From NCBI GenBank assembly GCA_019096065.1, contig JAGUCH010000002.1, positions 5,716,501 to 5,780,500 of the forward strand: 64,000 nucleotides of DNA, given 5' to 3'. The first letter of the stretch is position 1. Every line of letters begins with the position of its first letter. The notes below the pieces were generated by a model. The model ran no database searches. It saw only the letters and a program-made list of their open reading frames with translations, and had not been told where the DNA came from. The stretch comes from Paracyclopina nana. Lineage: Eukaryota > Arthropoda > Copepoda > Cyclopoida > Cyclopettidae. Both the position numbers and the translations under genes were made by a program. Below, piece by piece: positions 1 through 11,000 of the stretch.

Positions 1-267
1 TTGTTCTTCATGGCTAACTTGGACAAAGCCAGTTATGCCATTTCTTAAGGACATCACTAGATTTTGCCTCAGCTTAGCACCGTTTGGTGCCAAGCTAAAT
101 GAAGCACTTTTGGTACATTTTTGCAAGTAAAGACTACGGAGCAAACTACTCAAGACAAAGTCCAAGTTCCTCTTGTTTGACATGATGAAAGCCTGGATTT
201 GCACTCTTTAAGCTGAAAAAAGAGAAATCCAAGATTTCAGCATGTCATGCGAAGAAGCATACCGCTA

Positions 268-486
268 TCACATAAAAATTCTACCTCGCTTTCCAGCAGA
301 AGGATTCTTGTGGATTTTGCTCGTTTTGTAGATCTCGTCAGTTGTGACAGCAGCCTCACGAAATCTGGAATCGTCCTCGGACTCACAGCTGGAGCTTGAA
401 CTTGACCGATCTCTTTGTCTTTTCATGCTTTTTCTTGCTCGCTGAAAACTGAGAAAAGCTTTCGTGCCTCTCAGTTCGAAATTCAT
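268..486 (-). CDS. possible CUSTOS-like protein, N-terminal part (doubtful)
   Basis: An open frame starts at the ATG at 486-484 and reads about 72 residues. It has a basic stretch, then a Ser run followed by ESEDD and an RFREAAVT motif. From memory, that Ser-rich/acidic stretch followed by a REAA motif resembles the N-terminus of CUSTOS (C12orf43), a nuclear-envelope and Wnt-related protein. The frame either stops at 268 or splices at a plausible GTAGAA donor (284), but the best downstream acceptor gives an immediate stop. The gene is therefore either very short, mis-modelled, or continues outside the window by splicing I cannot resolve. It lies on the same strand as the PWWP gene, 115 bp downstream of its stop. 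Confidence 0.35.
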   Translation of the reverse strand: MNFELRGTKAFLSFQRARKSMKRQRDRSSSSSSCESEDDSRFREAAVTTDEIYKTSKIHKNPSAGKRGRIFM

Positions 487-601
487 ATGGCACGCATTTT
501 CTGTTTACCAACAAAGGAGGGCAGAGCGCGCGAAATTCAAATTTGATTCTTCTTTATTCCGATGAACAAACTTTCATAGTAACTTTGCACCGAAAGATCC
601 T

Positions 602-1726
602 TTACGTTCTAGTAGGATCGGTGGTCATGTAGGTAATCTGCTCAGAACTCAGCCCTTGGGTTGATCTCTGAAAATCTTCAAGCAACGCCTCGAAATACTG
701 CAAGAAATTCTGCTGCTGCGTATCTCCGAACAGAGCTTCCAATTGACATAAAACTCCAATTGATGCACTCCGAATTTGAATTGCTCTCGAATCGGTTGAG
801 GCTGACACGGGGCCCACATAATGCCGCATTTTGTACAATGTTTTTATGACTTGAGGCTGCTTCTTGAGCATCAAAGGCGTTATTTGAAGAGACTTGAGCT
901 CCTTGAGGAGCTCGAGGCACTTGTCATACTGAGGCTGATCCGGATGTAGGCTCTTCTTTAAGCTCATTTCTATTTGGATGATTTTGGATTCCACTTTTAG
1001 CCACTCAATCTGAAACCCCCACTAGTGAATAAATACGAAAATTAACAAATGAAGCTGCTACCTTTTGGGCTCTATCGTGATTAAGAATGGACCACTTTTC
1101 CAGAATGTTCAATTCTGCCTGGGTTTTCACACTCTTTTGCTCCAGCCTTTGCACGACTTCTTCAGGCACATACTTTCCCGCCTCTACCAACCTTTTGAAT
1201 TTAAGAGCATCCTTGGCAGTCTTCTCCTCCCACTTCAAGGCCTCGGCTTTGGACGCAAATTTGGCTGGTCGGTTTTTGTCCAAGTCGATCTCAATTATGT
1301 CCTCTGTGTCTTTTACTTGGATCCACATTTTTCGATGCTCCTGCAATACTTTAAATTGTCACCTCACATTCATGTCGTGGTTAGTTTTACCCTTCTCACC
1401 TTTTCCTCTTCGATGTCCATCTTCATCTTTTTCCTTGGAGTCCTGTCCACATCATCATCGTCATCCAAATTGTCAACCACTTCGGGGTCATTTTCGATTT
1501 CACGGAGAGCCAAATTGAACTTGGCTTGTCCACTTTTTGTGGCATTCTTGAACTTGGCCTTTGATTTCTCATCAAACATCCACACAGATTGCTCCTTGAC
1601 ATGACCGACCTGATAGGTACCATAAAAGATGACCGATACGTCATTGCCGTCAACCGCAGTGACTTTCGCCGGCCAAGGCCGATAGCCTTTAACCCTAGCG
1701 AAGACCAAGTCGCCTTCTTTAAACAT
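602..1726 (-). CDS. PWWP and integrase-binding-domain protein, LEDGF/HRP2-like
   Basis: Three exons (1726-1400, 1340-1062, 1009-602), all joined in phase 0, give about 337 residues. The start is the ATG at 1726; the open frame extends further upstream only through non-ATG codons. Residues 1-90 form a PWWP domain with GDLVFARVKGYRPWPAKV. An acidic and basic linker (DDDDD, then PRKKMKMD) follows, then a helical stretch. The last exon matches the LEDGF integrase-binding domain (LHPDQPQYDKCLELLKELKS). Family members bind H3K36-methylated nucleosomes through PWWP and recruit partners carrying IBD-binding motifs, acting in transcription elongation. The protein is shorter than human LEDGF (530 aa) because the charged middle region is reduced. 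The overall assignment is firm; LEDGF versus HRP2/HDGF cannot be separated here. Confidence 0.88.
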
Positions 1727-2124
1727 GACAATTGCCAACTCGAGTTACTCTTCGCAAACTGAGTAGTGAGTACAGACAACAGAGGAATAACTAGCTACTG
1801 AGTAAGTCTGAGTTGTTGTTGCCGATTGGCTGTTGCGCGATTAATGATAACAAGCACCAGAGCAAACACATAAAATACATTCAAAACGATGTATAAATGC
1901 CAAACTGCCAACTTGTAATTACTAGCTTTGGTATTTAAATTTGAGTGTAGAAAAAGAAGGGTATTTAGCTAACCTCATTATCAATTCAAAGAAAAAATAG
2001 TCGTGGATTGAAGCGATGAAAAGCGGATTTTTTTGCTATAATGTTGCGTTTTGACGAAAATCGATCAAGTCTGGTTGCTCTGTCAGTAAAAATTCCGTCA
2101 ATTCGTCGAGCTGTCATTGTCGTG
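1727..2124. other. upstream region of the PWWP gene
   Basis: No coding frame is supported. The first 80 bases are rich in GAGT/ACTGAG words (1740-1815). I see no TATA box. The stretch ends at the target-site duplication of the first transposon. Confidence 0.5.
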
Positions 2125-2132
2125 CTCAAATA

Positions 2133-2770
2133 CAGAGACTTAGATTATTAGAGAAGCGAAGTAAAAATGTAAACATTCCACTTTTCTGCTACGCGTCAAT
2201 AAGTTATCTTTTTCATCACTTTTATGTAGACGTATACTTTCAAAAAATGCCACACTCGGCATTTGTTTGACAATAAAAATCCCATTTAGAGAAACGCCAA
2301 AATCAGTGCTATATCAGAAAGAGATTAGACATACTGCCTTGGTTTCCTTAGAGCCGAGATTTTCCGTCAAATGATATCAGAGTAACCAGATTTGCAAGTT
2401 TGATCATATATGTAAAAAAATCGACTTTTTCTGAAAGTGTTTGGCCATTTCCAGGAACGCTCAGCCGGGAACGATCAAATGGCTGTACCATAAAAATGAT
2501 TCTTAAATAAATTGAAACTTTCAATAAGAACCTTAAAACTGTTGAAAATAAAAGTTCGAGGCACTTGGTCAACTTACATTCAAACTATACTTGACATTGA
2601 TCAAAAATGGATCAGTTCTGAAATATTTGGAATGAAAAGTCAGCCCCAGCCCAAACTCAGGCAGCCAGCGCCAAAAAGCCATTGTATTCTCTTTTGGAGC
2701 GTCCCAAAAAAGAGGCACGCACCCCCTATGACGTCACGTAATTTCGCTTCTCTAGTAATCTAAGTCTCTG
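2133..2770. mobile_element. non-autonomous hAT-type transposon, 638 bp
   Basis: The ends are inverted repeats of about 30 bp, beginning CAGAGACTTAGATTA on the left and its complement on the right. They are flanked by a perfect 8-bp direct duplication, CTCAAATA, at 2125-2132 and 2771-2778. An 8-bp duplication and a CAG-type terminus are typical of the hAT superfamily. No transposase frame is present inside, so this is a MITE-like derivative. The short open frames within it are not genes. Confidence 0.85.
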
Positions 2771-2787
2771 CTCAAATATCAAGTTGA

Positions 2788-3270
2788 TAGTGATGGAACG
2801 AGCCGGAAATTTTCAGCTTGATCAAGCTTCAAGCTTTTTGAAAAGTGTTCGAGCGATCCCAAGCTTTTGAAAATTATTATCAAGCTTTTTCAAGCTCAAA
2901 ATTTCACATGTCAAGCTTTTTTCAAGCTTTTCACTTTTTTAGAATTTTGACATAAAAAACGGCGATTAGTCACCAGATTTGACAAAATTACCCCAAAAGC
3001 GCAAATAATGACAGATCTAGCTTTAACTTAGATTTAAGTTCTCCCTCAAGTATTAGTTAATTTTAAAATCAGCCCTTTTTTGTTTTGATTATAAACGGAT
3101 TAAGTTTTTTTTTGGGTGTCAAGCTTTTTCAAGCTTTGCATTTTTGGGTTTCAAGCTTTTTCAAGCTTTTCAAAATTTGGTTCGAGCGATCCCAAGCTTT
3201 TTGCTTATGTAGCTCAAGCTGGGTTTCAGCTTCAAGCTTTCAAGCCAAGCTGAAACTCGTTCCATCACTA
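2788..3270. mobile_element. non-autonomous hAT-type transposon with AAGCTT-rich interior, copy 1 (483 bp)
   Basis: The terminal inverted repeats start TAGTGATGGAACGAG. A perfect 8-bp duplication, CAAGTTGA, flanks the element (2780-2787 and 3271-3278). The interior carries many copies of a CAAGCTTTTT-like word in both orientations, so each half resembles a run of degenerate subterminal repeats. It sits 17 bp from the preceding element's end and 63 bp before the LEM-TREX start codon, so it may form part of that gene's promoter or 5' leader. A second family member is at 56622-56985. Confidence 0.9.
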
Positions 3271-3333
3271 CAAGTTGAGTCTTGCTTTGCAAGCTTACTT
3301 GTCGGTCTAACGGAGGTGCGTTAATGATAAGTG

Positions 3334-6300
3334 ATGGCGATTTCAATAAGTGATGAAGAAATCAGATCAAGATTGTCGAATTTTTTGGGCGCGTCGTCAG
3401 TTCCACCTGTGATTGACACAACTCGTGCCATTTTGATGGCAAAACTGTCCAAGTTGGAAAAAGATGAAACATCAAGCAGTAGTCATAGTTTAGATGAAGG
3501 CAATCCTCAACTTAAAGATAAAATAATGGCAACTAAATCAAGGTTCGAGTCTCTTGACTCGGTCGGTGCAAGAAAACTTGCAAAATCAAAGTTTGCTACC
3601 TTGGTGTTTTTTGACCTAGAAGCTACCGGATTGCCAGGCAACCCTTCCCCTCCAAGAATCACAGAACTAGCCATGAAAGCTATTAATATTGACCATTTCC
3701 TCGACCTCGAGCAAATCTTGCAGATTTACGCGTAAGTACTGAAACTAGGTCTGATTCATAAAAAATGCCATTTGCTCTAGCCCGTTTTCCCCCCTTGGAC
3801 GCAGGACGTTGCGTTCCTTTTGCCCTTTTGGACAGATGCCCTGTGGACTTTTTCCGTTTTGTAATTTTAAAACCTCTTGTCCTTTTTGCAGCCTTATGAA
3901 CACTTGCACTTGTGGATGCTTACCTTTTTTTATGCTTGCCTTTGTGAATATTTGAAGTTTCAAAGGGGCAACCATTCCTAAGGGGAAAGCTCCACATGGG
4001 CCAAAGGGGGATATACTAAAATACGCGACATACGCGACACACGCGACATACGCGACTTTCTACTAAAATACGCGACATACGCGACACCTAGAATAGCATA
4101 CGCGATATCTAAAATATGCGCCAAAAGCCATCTTACACCAATATAAAAGTTCTCAGTTTTTCAGTATTTCTCTCCAATATTTTGCCAAAATATCAGCCAT
4201 AATAAGCAAGTGAAAGGACCCTTTGCCACATAACTTTGTTAACACATAAATATTTTTTCATAGGTCAAAATCTCACAAAGCAATGCAATGTGAAAATAAG
4301 CTTTTTTAGAGAGCTACTTCAGTTCAATGGGACAAAACTCATAACCAGGAGGCCTAAAATGCCCAACTGAGCTTCTAAAAATGCAAAGAGCTTTTATTGG
4401 CTCGGCTTTTTGTAAAAAAATTACTAAAACATAGGAAAAGTCAATCTTAATTTCAACATCCTAAGAATTGGATTAAGAGTTTTAGTGTTTTGACAAAGCT
4501 AGGCCTTGAAGGCTATTTTGCCTTAATGCTAAAATAAATACCTAATATCTTGCAAAAGCTTACAGGCTTTGAGTGCATAGCTAAAAAAGAATTGAAAGTT
4601 AATTAGAATTGATGTTGCAAGGGGCTCCATCATTTTGTCCGACACATTTCGCCATGTTGCAAAATGACCGACACAAATTGGCAACAGGTACATGTTTTGC
4701 CCGACACATCTGGTATAGTTGAAATATGAACGACACATTTTTGTTAGCTCATTTACCTATTAAAGACTGCACAACAATTAAATGTTTTAGCTGCCTATTT
4801 CTTCATAACCTAGTATGGTCAAAAAACATTATTGCATTTATAGCAAGAGCTGGCTCAACTACAATTACATGGAATTTAAAAAAAAGATTAATCTTACTGC
4901 CTACATTTTTTTCCAAAAGTCATTGCTGATATACTTTTTATAAATTAAAAAACTTAAGTTGTGTACTTAAGTATGTATCGGACATTTTACAACTGGGTCG
5001 TGTCGGGACATTTTGCAACTTGTCAAAACCTGTCGATCATTTAACACTCTATTTGTCGGACATTTTACAACTATGGCAAACCGGGATATACTAAAATACG
5101 TGACATACGCGACACATGCGACATACGCAACATACGCAACGAACTACTAAAATACGCGACACACGCGACACCTTACTAAAATACGCGACAATCAATATTT
5201 CAGAGAATTATATGTTATAAGATGAATTTTTTTCGGTATTTAAATATCTGTTGAAACCTGTTAGCCCTTAAAAAAGACAAATTCTAATTTCGAAATGACC
5301 TTTTTGACCTATCTTTCTATAATTATTATTATAGAAAAAATCCTCTAATTTGCTAGATAAAGCCAAATTAACCCGGACATAGAAAATTTATCCATTTAGG
5401 CAAATATCAAAAATACTTTTTTAAAAATATTTTTGTTCTCTAACAGGAAAATAAAGTCCGAATCAGTCATAGGAACCCAAACTCAAGCTTTGTTCACAAG
5501 ATGGCCATCTAGTTCTGGGAGCTATAGTTACTAAGAAAGGCAGTTTCATCTGGAAGTCCTACATTTTTAGTCACAAAAGGTTAAGAATCATTAAAGTGGT
5601 CAGAAAGGCTGACTCGAAATTGCCGGGAAAAAACTTGTTTGAAAATGTGTCCAAAAAAGGGGCGTATTTTAGCAGCCGCGTGTGTCGCGTATTTTAGTAG
5701 TTTGTCGCGTATATCGCGTGTGTCGCGTATGTCGCGTATTTTAGTAGTTTGTCGCGTATATCGCGTGTGTCGCGTATGTCGCGTATTTTAGTACATCCCG
5801 CTAAGGGAACGAAAATAAAAGTACACTTGGGCAAACGTAAGTCCTAGTTCAACTCAATACTCTTATAGTATTGAGTTGAACTAGTAAGTCCCGAGTCCGT
5901 TGTCTCATTACGAAATATCGGAATTAGCCGTTATTGTGGAAAATTAAGAATACCCTTTCATAATCTGGCATAAAAGAGAGATATTCTTTGCAGGAGTGCA
6001 GAAGGAGTGCATAGCATTGTTCCAAGGGTTGTCAATAGCTTGACTCTTACTTTCAACCCGTGTACTTTGATTAGCGATACCGTGGCAGACTTGACAGGCC
6101 TTAACAATGATCTTCTGGAACACCAGCATCGCTTTTCTGATGCAACTGCACAGCTGCTTCAAGCCTTTTTGAGCCATTTGCCTCAGCCTGTATGTTTGGT
6201 AGCTCATAATGGAAATAGGTACGACTTCCCGCTGCTCAAGTCGGAATTGCATTTTGCCAAATGCGACCTCGACTTGGATAGCATTTTCACTATCGATAGC

Positions 6301-6669
6301 CTCTCAGCTATGCGGAAGCTCTACGATGAAGGCACGGAAAAAGCTCTTGAAGAGCTGTTGATGTTTGAGTCTTTTGACGATGACTTCGAGATGAACGAAG
6401 AAGGGGACAAAAAAGTACCCAGCAAAATTAGCGATTCATCACAACGGAAAGAAGGAGCCAAGAAGCAACGGCTTAACTTTGACCAGCCAAGCTCGTTCAG
6501 CTTGCCAAAATTATTCTTGCACATTTATGGAGCCAAGCCCACGTCCTCTCATGGAGCCGATGAAGATGTGTTGACTTTAGTGAGAGTGTGCGCGTCCAGA
6601 TCAGCCGCTTTTGTCAACTACATGGAAGCCAACCACTTAAGCCTCAAAGAAATCAAACAAATGTGGTAA
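3334..6669 (+). CDS. LEM domain-TREX 3'-5' DNA exonuclease fusion
   Basis: Two exons (3334-3731, 5994-6669) give 357 residues. Residues 4-42 read as a LEM domain: an ISDEEIRSRL helix, then PPVIDTTRAILMAKLSKLE. LEM domains bind the DNA-bridging protein BAF. After a Ser-rich linker comes a TREX-family DEDDh exonuclease. Exo I is FFDLEATG (D94, E96), Exo II is LVAHNGNRYDFPLL (D210), and Exo III is HGADEDVLTL (H319, D324). The segment PRVVNSLTL is also TREX-typical. All four acidic residues and the His are present, so activity is expected. It lacks the C-terminal membrane tail of mammalian TREX1. An insertion between Exo II and III is Asp/Glu-rich. The start is the ATG at 3334. The intron is 2262 bp and filled with fold-back repeats. 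Confidence 0.88.
4008..5799. mobile_element. nested fold-back elements with CGCGACATA-array inverted repeats
   Basis: The left arm starts GGGATATACTAAAATACG at 4008 and continues to about 4125 with repeated ACGCGACAYACGCGAC units. A second, directly repeated left arm starts at 5083 and runs to about 5190. The right arm (about 5662-5799) is the inverted complement and ends in TAGTACATCCC. Arms made of short tandem repeats in opposite orientation are the hallmark of fold-back elements. The smallest complete unit is 5083-5799 (about 717 bp). No target-site duplication could be seen and no transposase is encoded, so the superfamily is unknown. It lies inside the LEM-TREX intron. Confidence 0.7.
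4630..5080. mobile_element. second fold-back-like element (CCGACA/TGTCGG arms)
   Basis: The left part (4630-4745) holds repeats around TTGCAAAATGWCCGACACA. The right part (about 4976-5080) holds the inverted form TGTCGGACATTTTACAACT several times. The core between them is AT-rich and non-coding. It lies directly against the second left arm of the neighbouring CGCGACATA element, which implies sequential or nested insertion. The exact ends are uncertain. Confidence 0.6.
5844..5884. repeat. perfect 18-bp hairpin in the LEM-TREX intron
   Basis: Two 18-bp arms beginning CTAGTTCAACTC are exact reverse complements, separated by CTTAT. It lies 44 bp beyond the fold-back element end and 109 bp before the second exon. 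It could be the remnant of another inverted-repeat insertion or a structured intronic RNA. Confidence 0.8.
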
Positions 6670-6931
6670 CCGACTTTACCAGCTTTTAAAGAATATTTTT
6701 ATGTAACCATAAATTCTTGAGCAAGAAGAAATATAACTATTTTCTTTCATCTTGACTAATATTCAATTATCTTAATAATGAACAGCGCACTGAATGCATT
6801 TCTTTCAATTTATTTGCGATATATGTACAATTTTGGTTATGCTGCATTTAAAGGACACCAATGCAAAACTAATCTTCTCCTTTAGGATCTTGATCTCCAA
6901 GGTCTTGATTGTCCAGGGTCTCGAGATGTCC

Positions 6932-9316
6932 TTAAGCACCAGCGTCGTCTTCGATAGCGTCACCGTATACTGTCTCTTCATCGTCGCTCCTCGCAGCATC
7001 AGATTCTTCGTCCTCGTTATTAGGAGGCTTATGGGTTCTTCTAAACATGCAGAGGAGCCACTCTCGTATAATCGAGTATACAAATAAGCCGGTGTATGGG
7101 ATGGAGCGCATTGCTTTGGCCGTCTTTTGCAGACAAGTGTCGTTTTCTCTGGCTCGAGCAGCTTCCTCTCGCTCTTTTAGCCCGTGCTTCAAGGGTCGCG
7201 GGTCATTGGCACGCAGGCTTACGACTCTTTGAACATCCTCTTCGAATCCTCGGGTGTAAAGCATCAGCCCTCGCATGTGCGCATCTATGAAATTGGGCAC
7301 ATTTGATACTTCCATCCTGTGGATCTCAATAACTTGCTCCGCTTGATCGCTGCCGCCGGCAGCCTCTGAATCCGGATCTGGATCGCTGAAATACTCAGTG
7401 TCACTCTCGCCCTGATCACTGAAGAACTCCGAATCCTCGTTTTCGTGCCTGATGTCATCCGACGCGAAGAAACGCTGGATCTGAGCCTTGAGCTCTTCAT
7501 CGTCGACCAGGTCAAATTCGTGGCTGACGTCGTTGAGCTCTTCATGCTCAATCATGCTGATCTCGGAATCGGAGTCGGAATCCTCCTCTTCGTAGTCAAA
7601 CTCGTTGTCGCAGAACAAGTCGGGCTCCTCGGCATCTTCGTCTTCTGAGGATTCGCTTGAAGTCTCGATGGCTTCGTCAGCTTCTTCTTCTTGAGCCAAG
7701 TTTGGAGGAGGGAAAGCAATCAGGTGCAAATCCTCCATCGTCAGCTCATGGTTTTGGGGTGGCACGTGGTGGCCAATATGTGCATTGACCTTTTCCAATG
7801 GCAACTGCATGTGGTTGGGCAGTGTTGAGTGAAGCTTCTCATCAGTGTTCAAGTGTCCATCATAGTTTGGAGACTGCAATTCGAAATAGTTCTAAATTAG
7901 CAACAGAAATAAAATTGCAAGCATCATCACGATTTATTTTGTATCCTTAATTATTAATTTGGGTCCTAATTTTCCCTACGATATTTTGTGTGTGTCAAAG
8001 TATTCATGAATATCTTGAAAACACCATCAGCTCAAAAAAAAGCAGTTTACTTGCGCTCTCTCCTTTAGTTGAAGATGATTTCAGCCGCTAAAAACAGCAT
8101 CTAGTTGAATAATTCTACTAAACAACAATACTAGCCCTAATTTTTTTTTGCATAAAGCAAAAAATAGAAGCAAAGTTAAATTAAAAAATCTACCTCGAAT
8201 TTGTCCAAGTTATTGATCACCATGTAGGTCTTTGGAAGCTCGTGATAGGGATGGCGGTCGACATCTTCGAGGAAGAAGTAGGGCAAAGATTTGCAGGAGT
8301 GCATTCTAAGGCAGGCCGCAACAGTCATATTGATCGGCATCGGCCGGTCTGGCTCCTGAAGGAGGTCGCGATTGTGCTGCTGCATGATGAGCAAAATCAG
8401 CGTTTTGGCTTCCTCCACGTCCAGTATAGCAGCTTCGAAAGCAAGTTTGAGCATCTTGCTGTTCCTCTTCTTCCTGCCCATGATGACGAACTCAGGCTGA
8501 AATAAATGAACAAAAAATCAGAACCGTCTCCACAAAGACGGGTATGAGTATTACCAAGTAGACCTCTTCAAACGAGTTGGTCATCAGGGGCTTCCAATAG
8601 CTCCAAAACCGCTTGAAGATGCGACCATTCGAGCTTTCCTGGCTGAGGGCGTGGAGTATGCGATTGGGCTTCATCTGAAATGAAAACTTGAAGCTAGGAA
8701 GGAATCCTCCCGAAACTGCCGTACCTTGTATGCGACGACATCGAAGAAAGCTTTGCTGTAGAGCCTTTTCATGATGCATTTGATCTCGGCCCAAGTTTCC
8801 ATCCACGCTTGATTCTCTATTGTTCGCCGGGCGATTTGCTCGTCGGTGACGTGAACGGGCTCATACTCGAGGGTCTCGCACTCCAATTGCGCGATTTGGT
8901 GGAAGTCCACGAGGTTCTCCCGATTGAATGGAAATTGGAGCCTCTTGAGCACAATGGAGTAGCTACCAGGCGCCAACCTCTTGCCTGAAATGCAAAAAAT
9001 ATTGTATTGTAACCATCTGGATAAGGGCTGGCGGTAACGGCGGCGATGCGAGGAATGCATCTAAAAGTAGCAACTTACTGTCAATGGTGATGTTTTTCCA
9101 GCCCGGCTTTCGAATACCAGGATTTTCGCGGGTCAAGCTGATTTGGTCCCCGCTCAATTCGTCCACAAGGATGAGCCTCTCACTCTCTCGTATGTAGCAA
9201 GGCACAAAGGCAGGCACGCTCACTGGTCGATCAGTTTGCGTAGTTAGCCTGTAGGATCCTTCAAGGGTTGAAACTCGAAAGGCAGTCTTGTTAGGTATCT
9301 CGTATTGAGTTCCCAT
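6932..9316 (-). CDS. unrecognised protein with acidic C-terminal region
   Basis: Five exons (9316-9079, 8984-8725, 8674-8555, 8496-8194, 7873-6932) splice in phase to about 620 residues. The start is the ATG at 9316. I do not recognise the family. Residues 1-110 look like a beta-rich globular domain. A mixed helical segment follows (FKRFWSYWKPL, MGRKKRNSKMLK), then a conserved-looking stretch with HIGHHVPPQNHELTMEDLHLIAFPPPN. The last 200 residues are strongly acidic (runs of E, D and S). Near the end is a hydrophobic segment (IPYTGLFVYSIIREWLLCMF) followed by Arg/Lys, possibly a membrane or amphipathic anchor. It is convergent with LEM-TREX (262 bp between stops). The gene structure is convincing; the function is unknown. 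Confidence 0.75.
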
Positions 9317-11000
9317 GATGATGTTAGCTATCCAACCTTTCGATCGTGACTGTAATTTGAGTTTGATCTCGCGAGACAATTAAGATTCGCGCGCAGGTGG
9401 TTTAAATGCCGGAAAATGGCAAGCTCCGCCGCTTTCCCATTGGTCCAGCGTCTTAGACAGCAGGTAACCGCGATTCGGATGCTCACCAGCCTCTCCTGCA
9501 TCACGCTAAGATGACACAATGGGTATAAACTGCAGATAAAGTCATTTTGCTCGAATTTGTCCCACTGTGAAGCAATCGCAATAATAATTGGTATAACATC
9601 TGAGGAATGATAATTTATCATGTTCTTACATGGCTTTCGAGAAATGATTACCAAATACATATACTTTTATTTAGGCACTGCTTTTTTGCGATACTTTTAT
9701 GCGGAGATCATCTATTTTAAGGAAACGCAAAAATTATTGTCCTCACGAACATTTTCCTTGACCAGCCGTCTTCAGGACTGTGAGCCACGGGTCTTGAAAT
9801 GAAGTTATGGATTAATATGAATATTTGTGTGAAATCGACGAGGCATATGCATATTGGAGATTCTTAGCTTTTGTATTTTCCATTTAAAAACGCATGTTGA
9901 AATATGGCAAAAGCCAAATATGGTATCATATAGTCTGTCGCATCAAAACATAGTTTTACATCAAAGCGCGCCGTTCGAAAGCTTGTTGCGGCGAGGCACT
10001 AAAACAATCCAGATCAAAGTTCATCTGTAAAGGGTGGTTTTTTTCAACTGCCATAGCTTTCTACTTCGAAAAACACCAGGATTCTGGAATTGATGCGAAA
10101 TTGAAATAATATTTAGAAAAAGTTTGACGAAAAAGCCTTCCGAATAAAATGAATATCAAGAAGCTTCAATCTGTAAAAAAAAGAAAAAAAAAAGACATCG
10201 CAAAATTAATTCAAAAATGAATGTCATCTTGACATTAATGACCAACTGATAACCAATTTCGGACCAAAATGTGATTTCCTTTGCTCGTCCAAAAGTGATA
10301 TTATCGTTCAAAGGTGTTAATCATGATTGACGCCTATCAACTACAATTAGCCTATTTTCCGAGAGGGCCAATTCTTTCGATTGGCCAATATATAGCTGTT
10401 TTCTCAAGTTTTGCACCGAATGACAAAGGCCACAAAAGGGCTGACATTAGGCATCGAAAGGGTAAGTGGCGCCAACTCTTTTACTAAGCTACATCCTCTG
10501 ATGCCGATGGTTATATTCAGTTTGTGCAAACTTGAGTAGGCAATTGCTGAATAGGCATAACAGTGCGACTCCCATGCACTTTTTGTTGCCTAGCCAGTAT
10601 TTATGTAATAACTTCAAAATATATGAAAGATTTTCATTTAAGGGTGCACAGAGCACATTTTGACACATCACCATGTGCGTGTCATGCGCAGTAAACGCAC
10701 AATGCAGTTACGTGTTTCTTAACCTAGAGGCAAATAGTCATTTCACCCTTTTTTACTAGCGTAAATCAGGTCTTTTGTCTAGTTAATAAGTGCTACAGTT
10801 TTAAGCCCAGATTTGCTTGCTTATAAAGTGAAACTACTCTAGATGACAACTAACAGGTGCACCGTGGGAGCTCATAGTAATAATCTCTAGCTTGTCGGTC
10901 CACTCCACGTACCACTTGAGGCAGCTAGTACAACTAGACAACAAGTAGTTGAAACTTTCACCTTGCTGCAGTAGGATCAAATCAACTCTTTATCACCATC
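9317..11000. other. intergenic region between divergent genes
   Basis: About 1.7 kb separates the unrecognised minus-strand gene from the plus-strand GST-like gene. I found no frame with coding character, no RNA gene and no clear repeat. It presumably holds both promoters. Confidence 0.5.

Noticed and set aside
3085-3324. Open frame within the hAT element
   Set aside because: The translated text is only the AAGCTT repeat, and the frame lies between transposon ends.
4008-5799. Regular short repeats resembling a CRISPR array
   Set aside because: The units are contiguous without unique spacers, occur in inverted orientation at the two ends, and lie in a eukaryotic intron.
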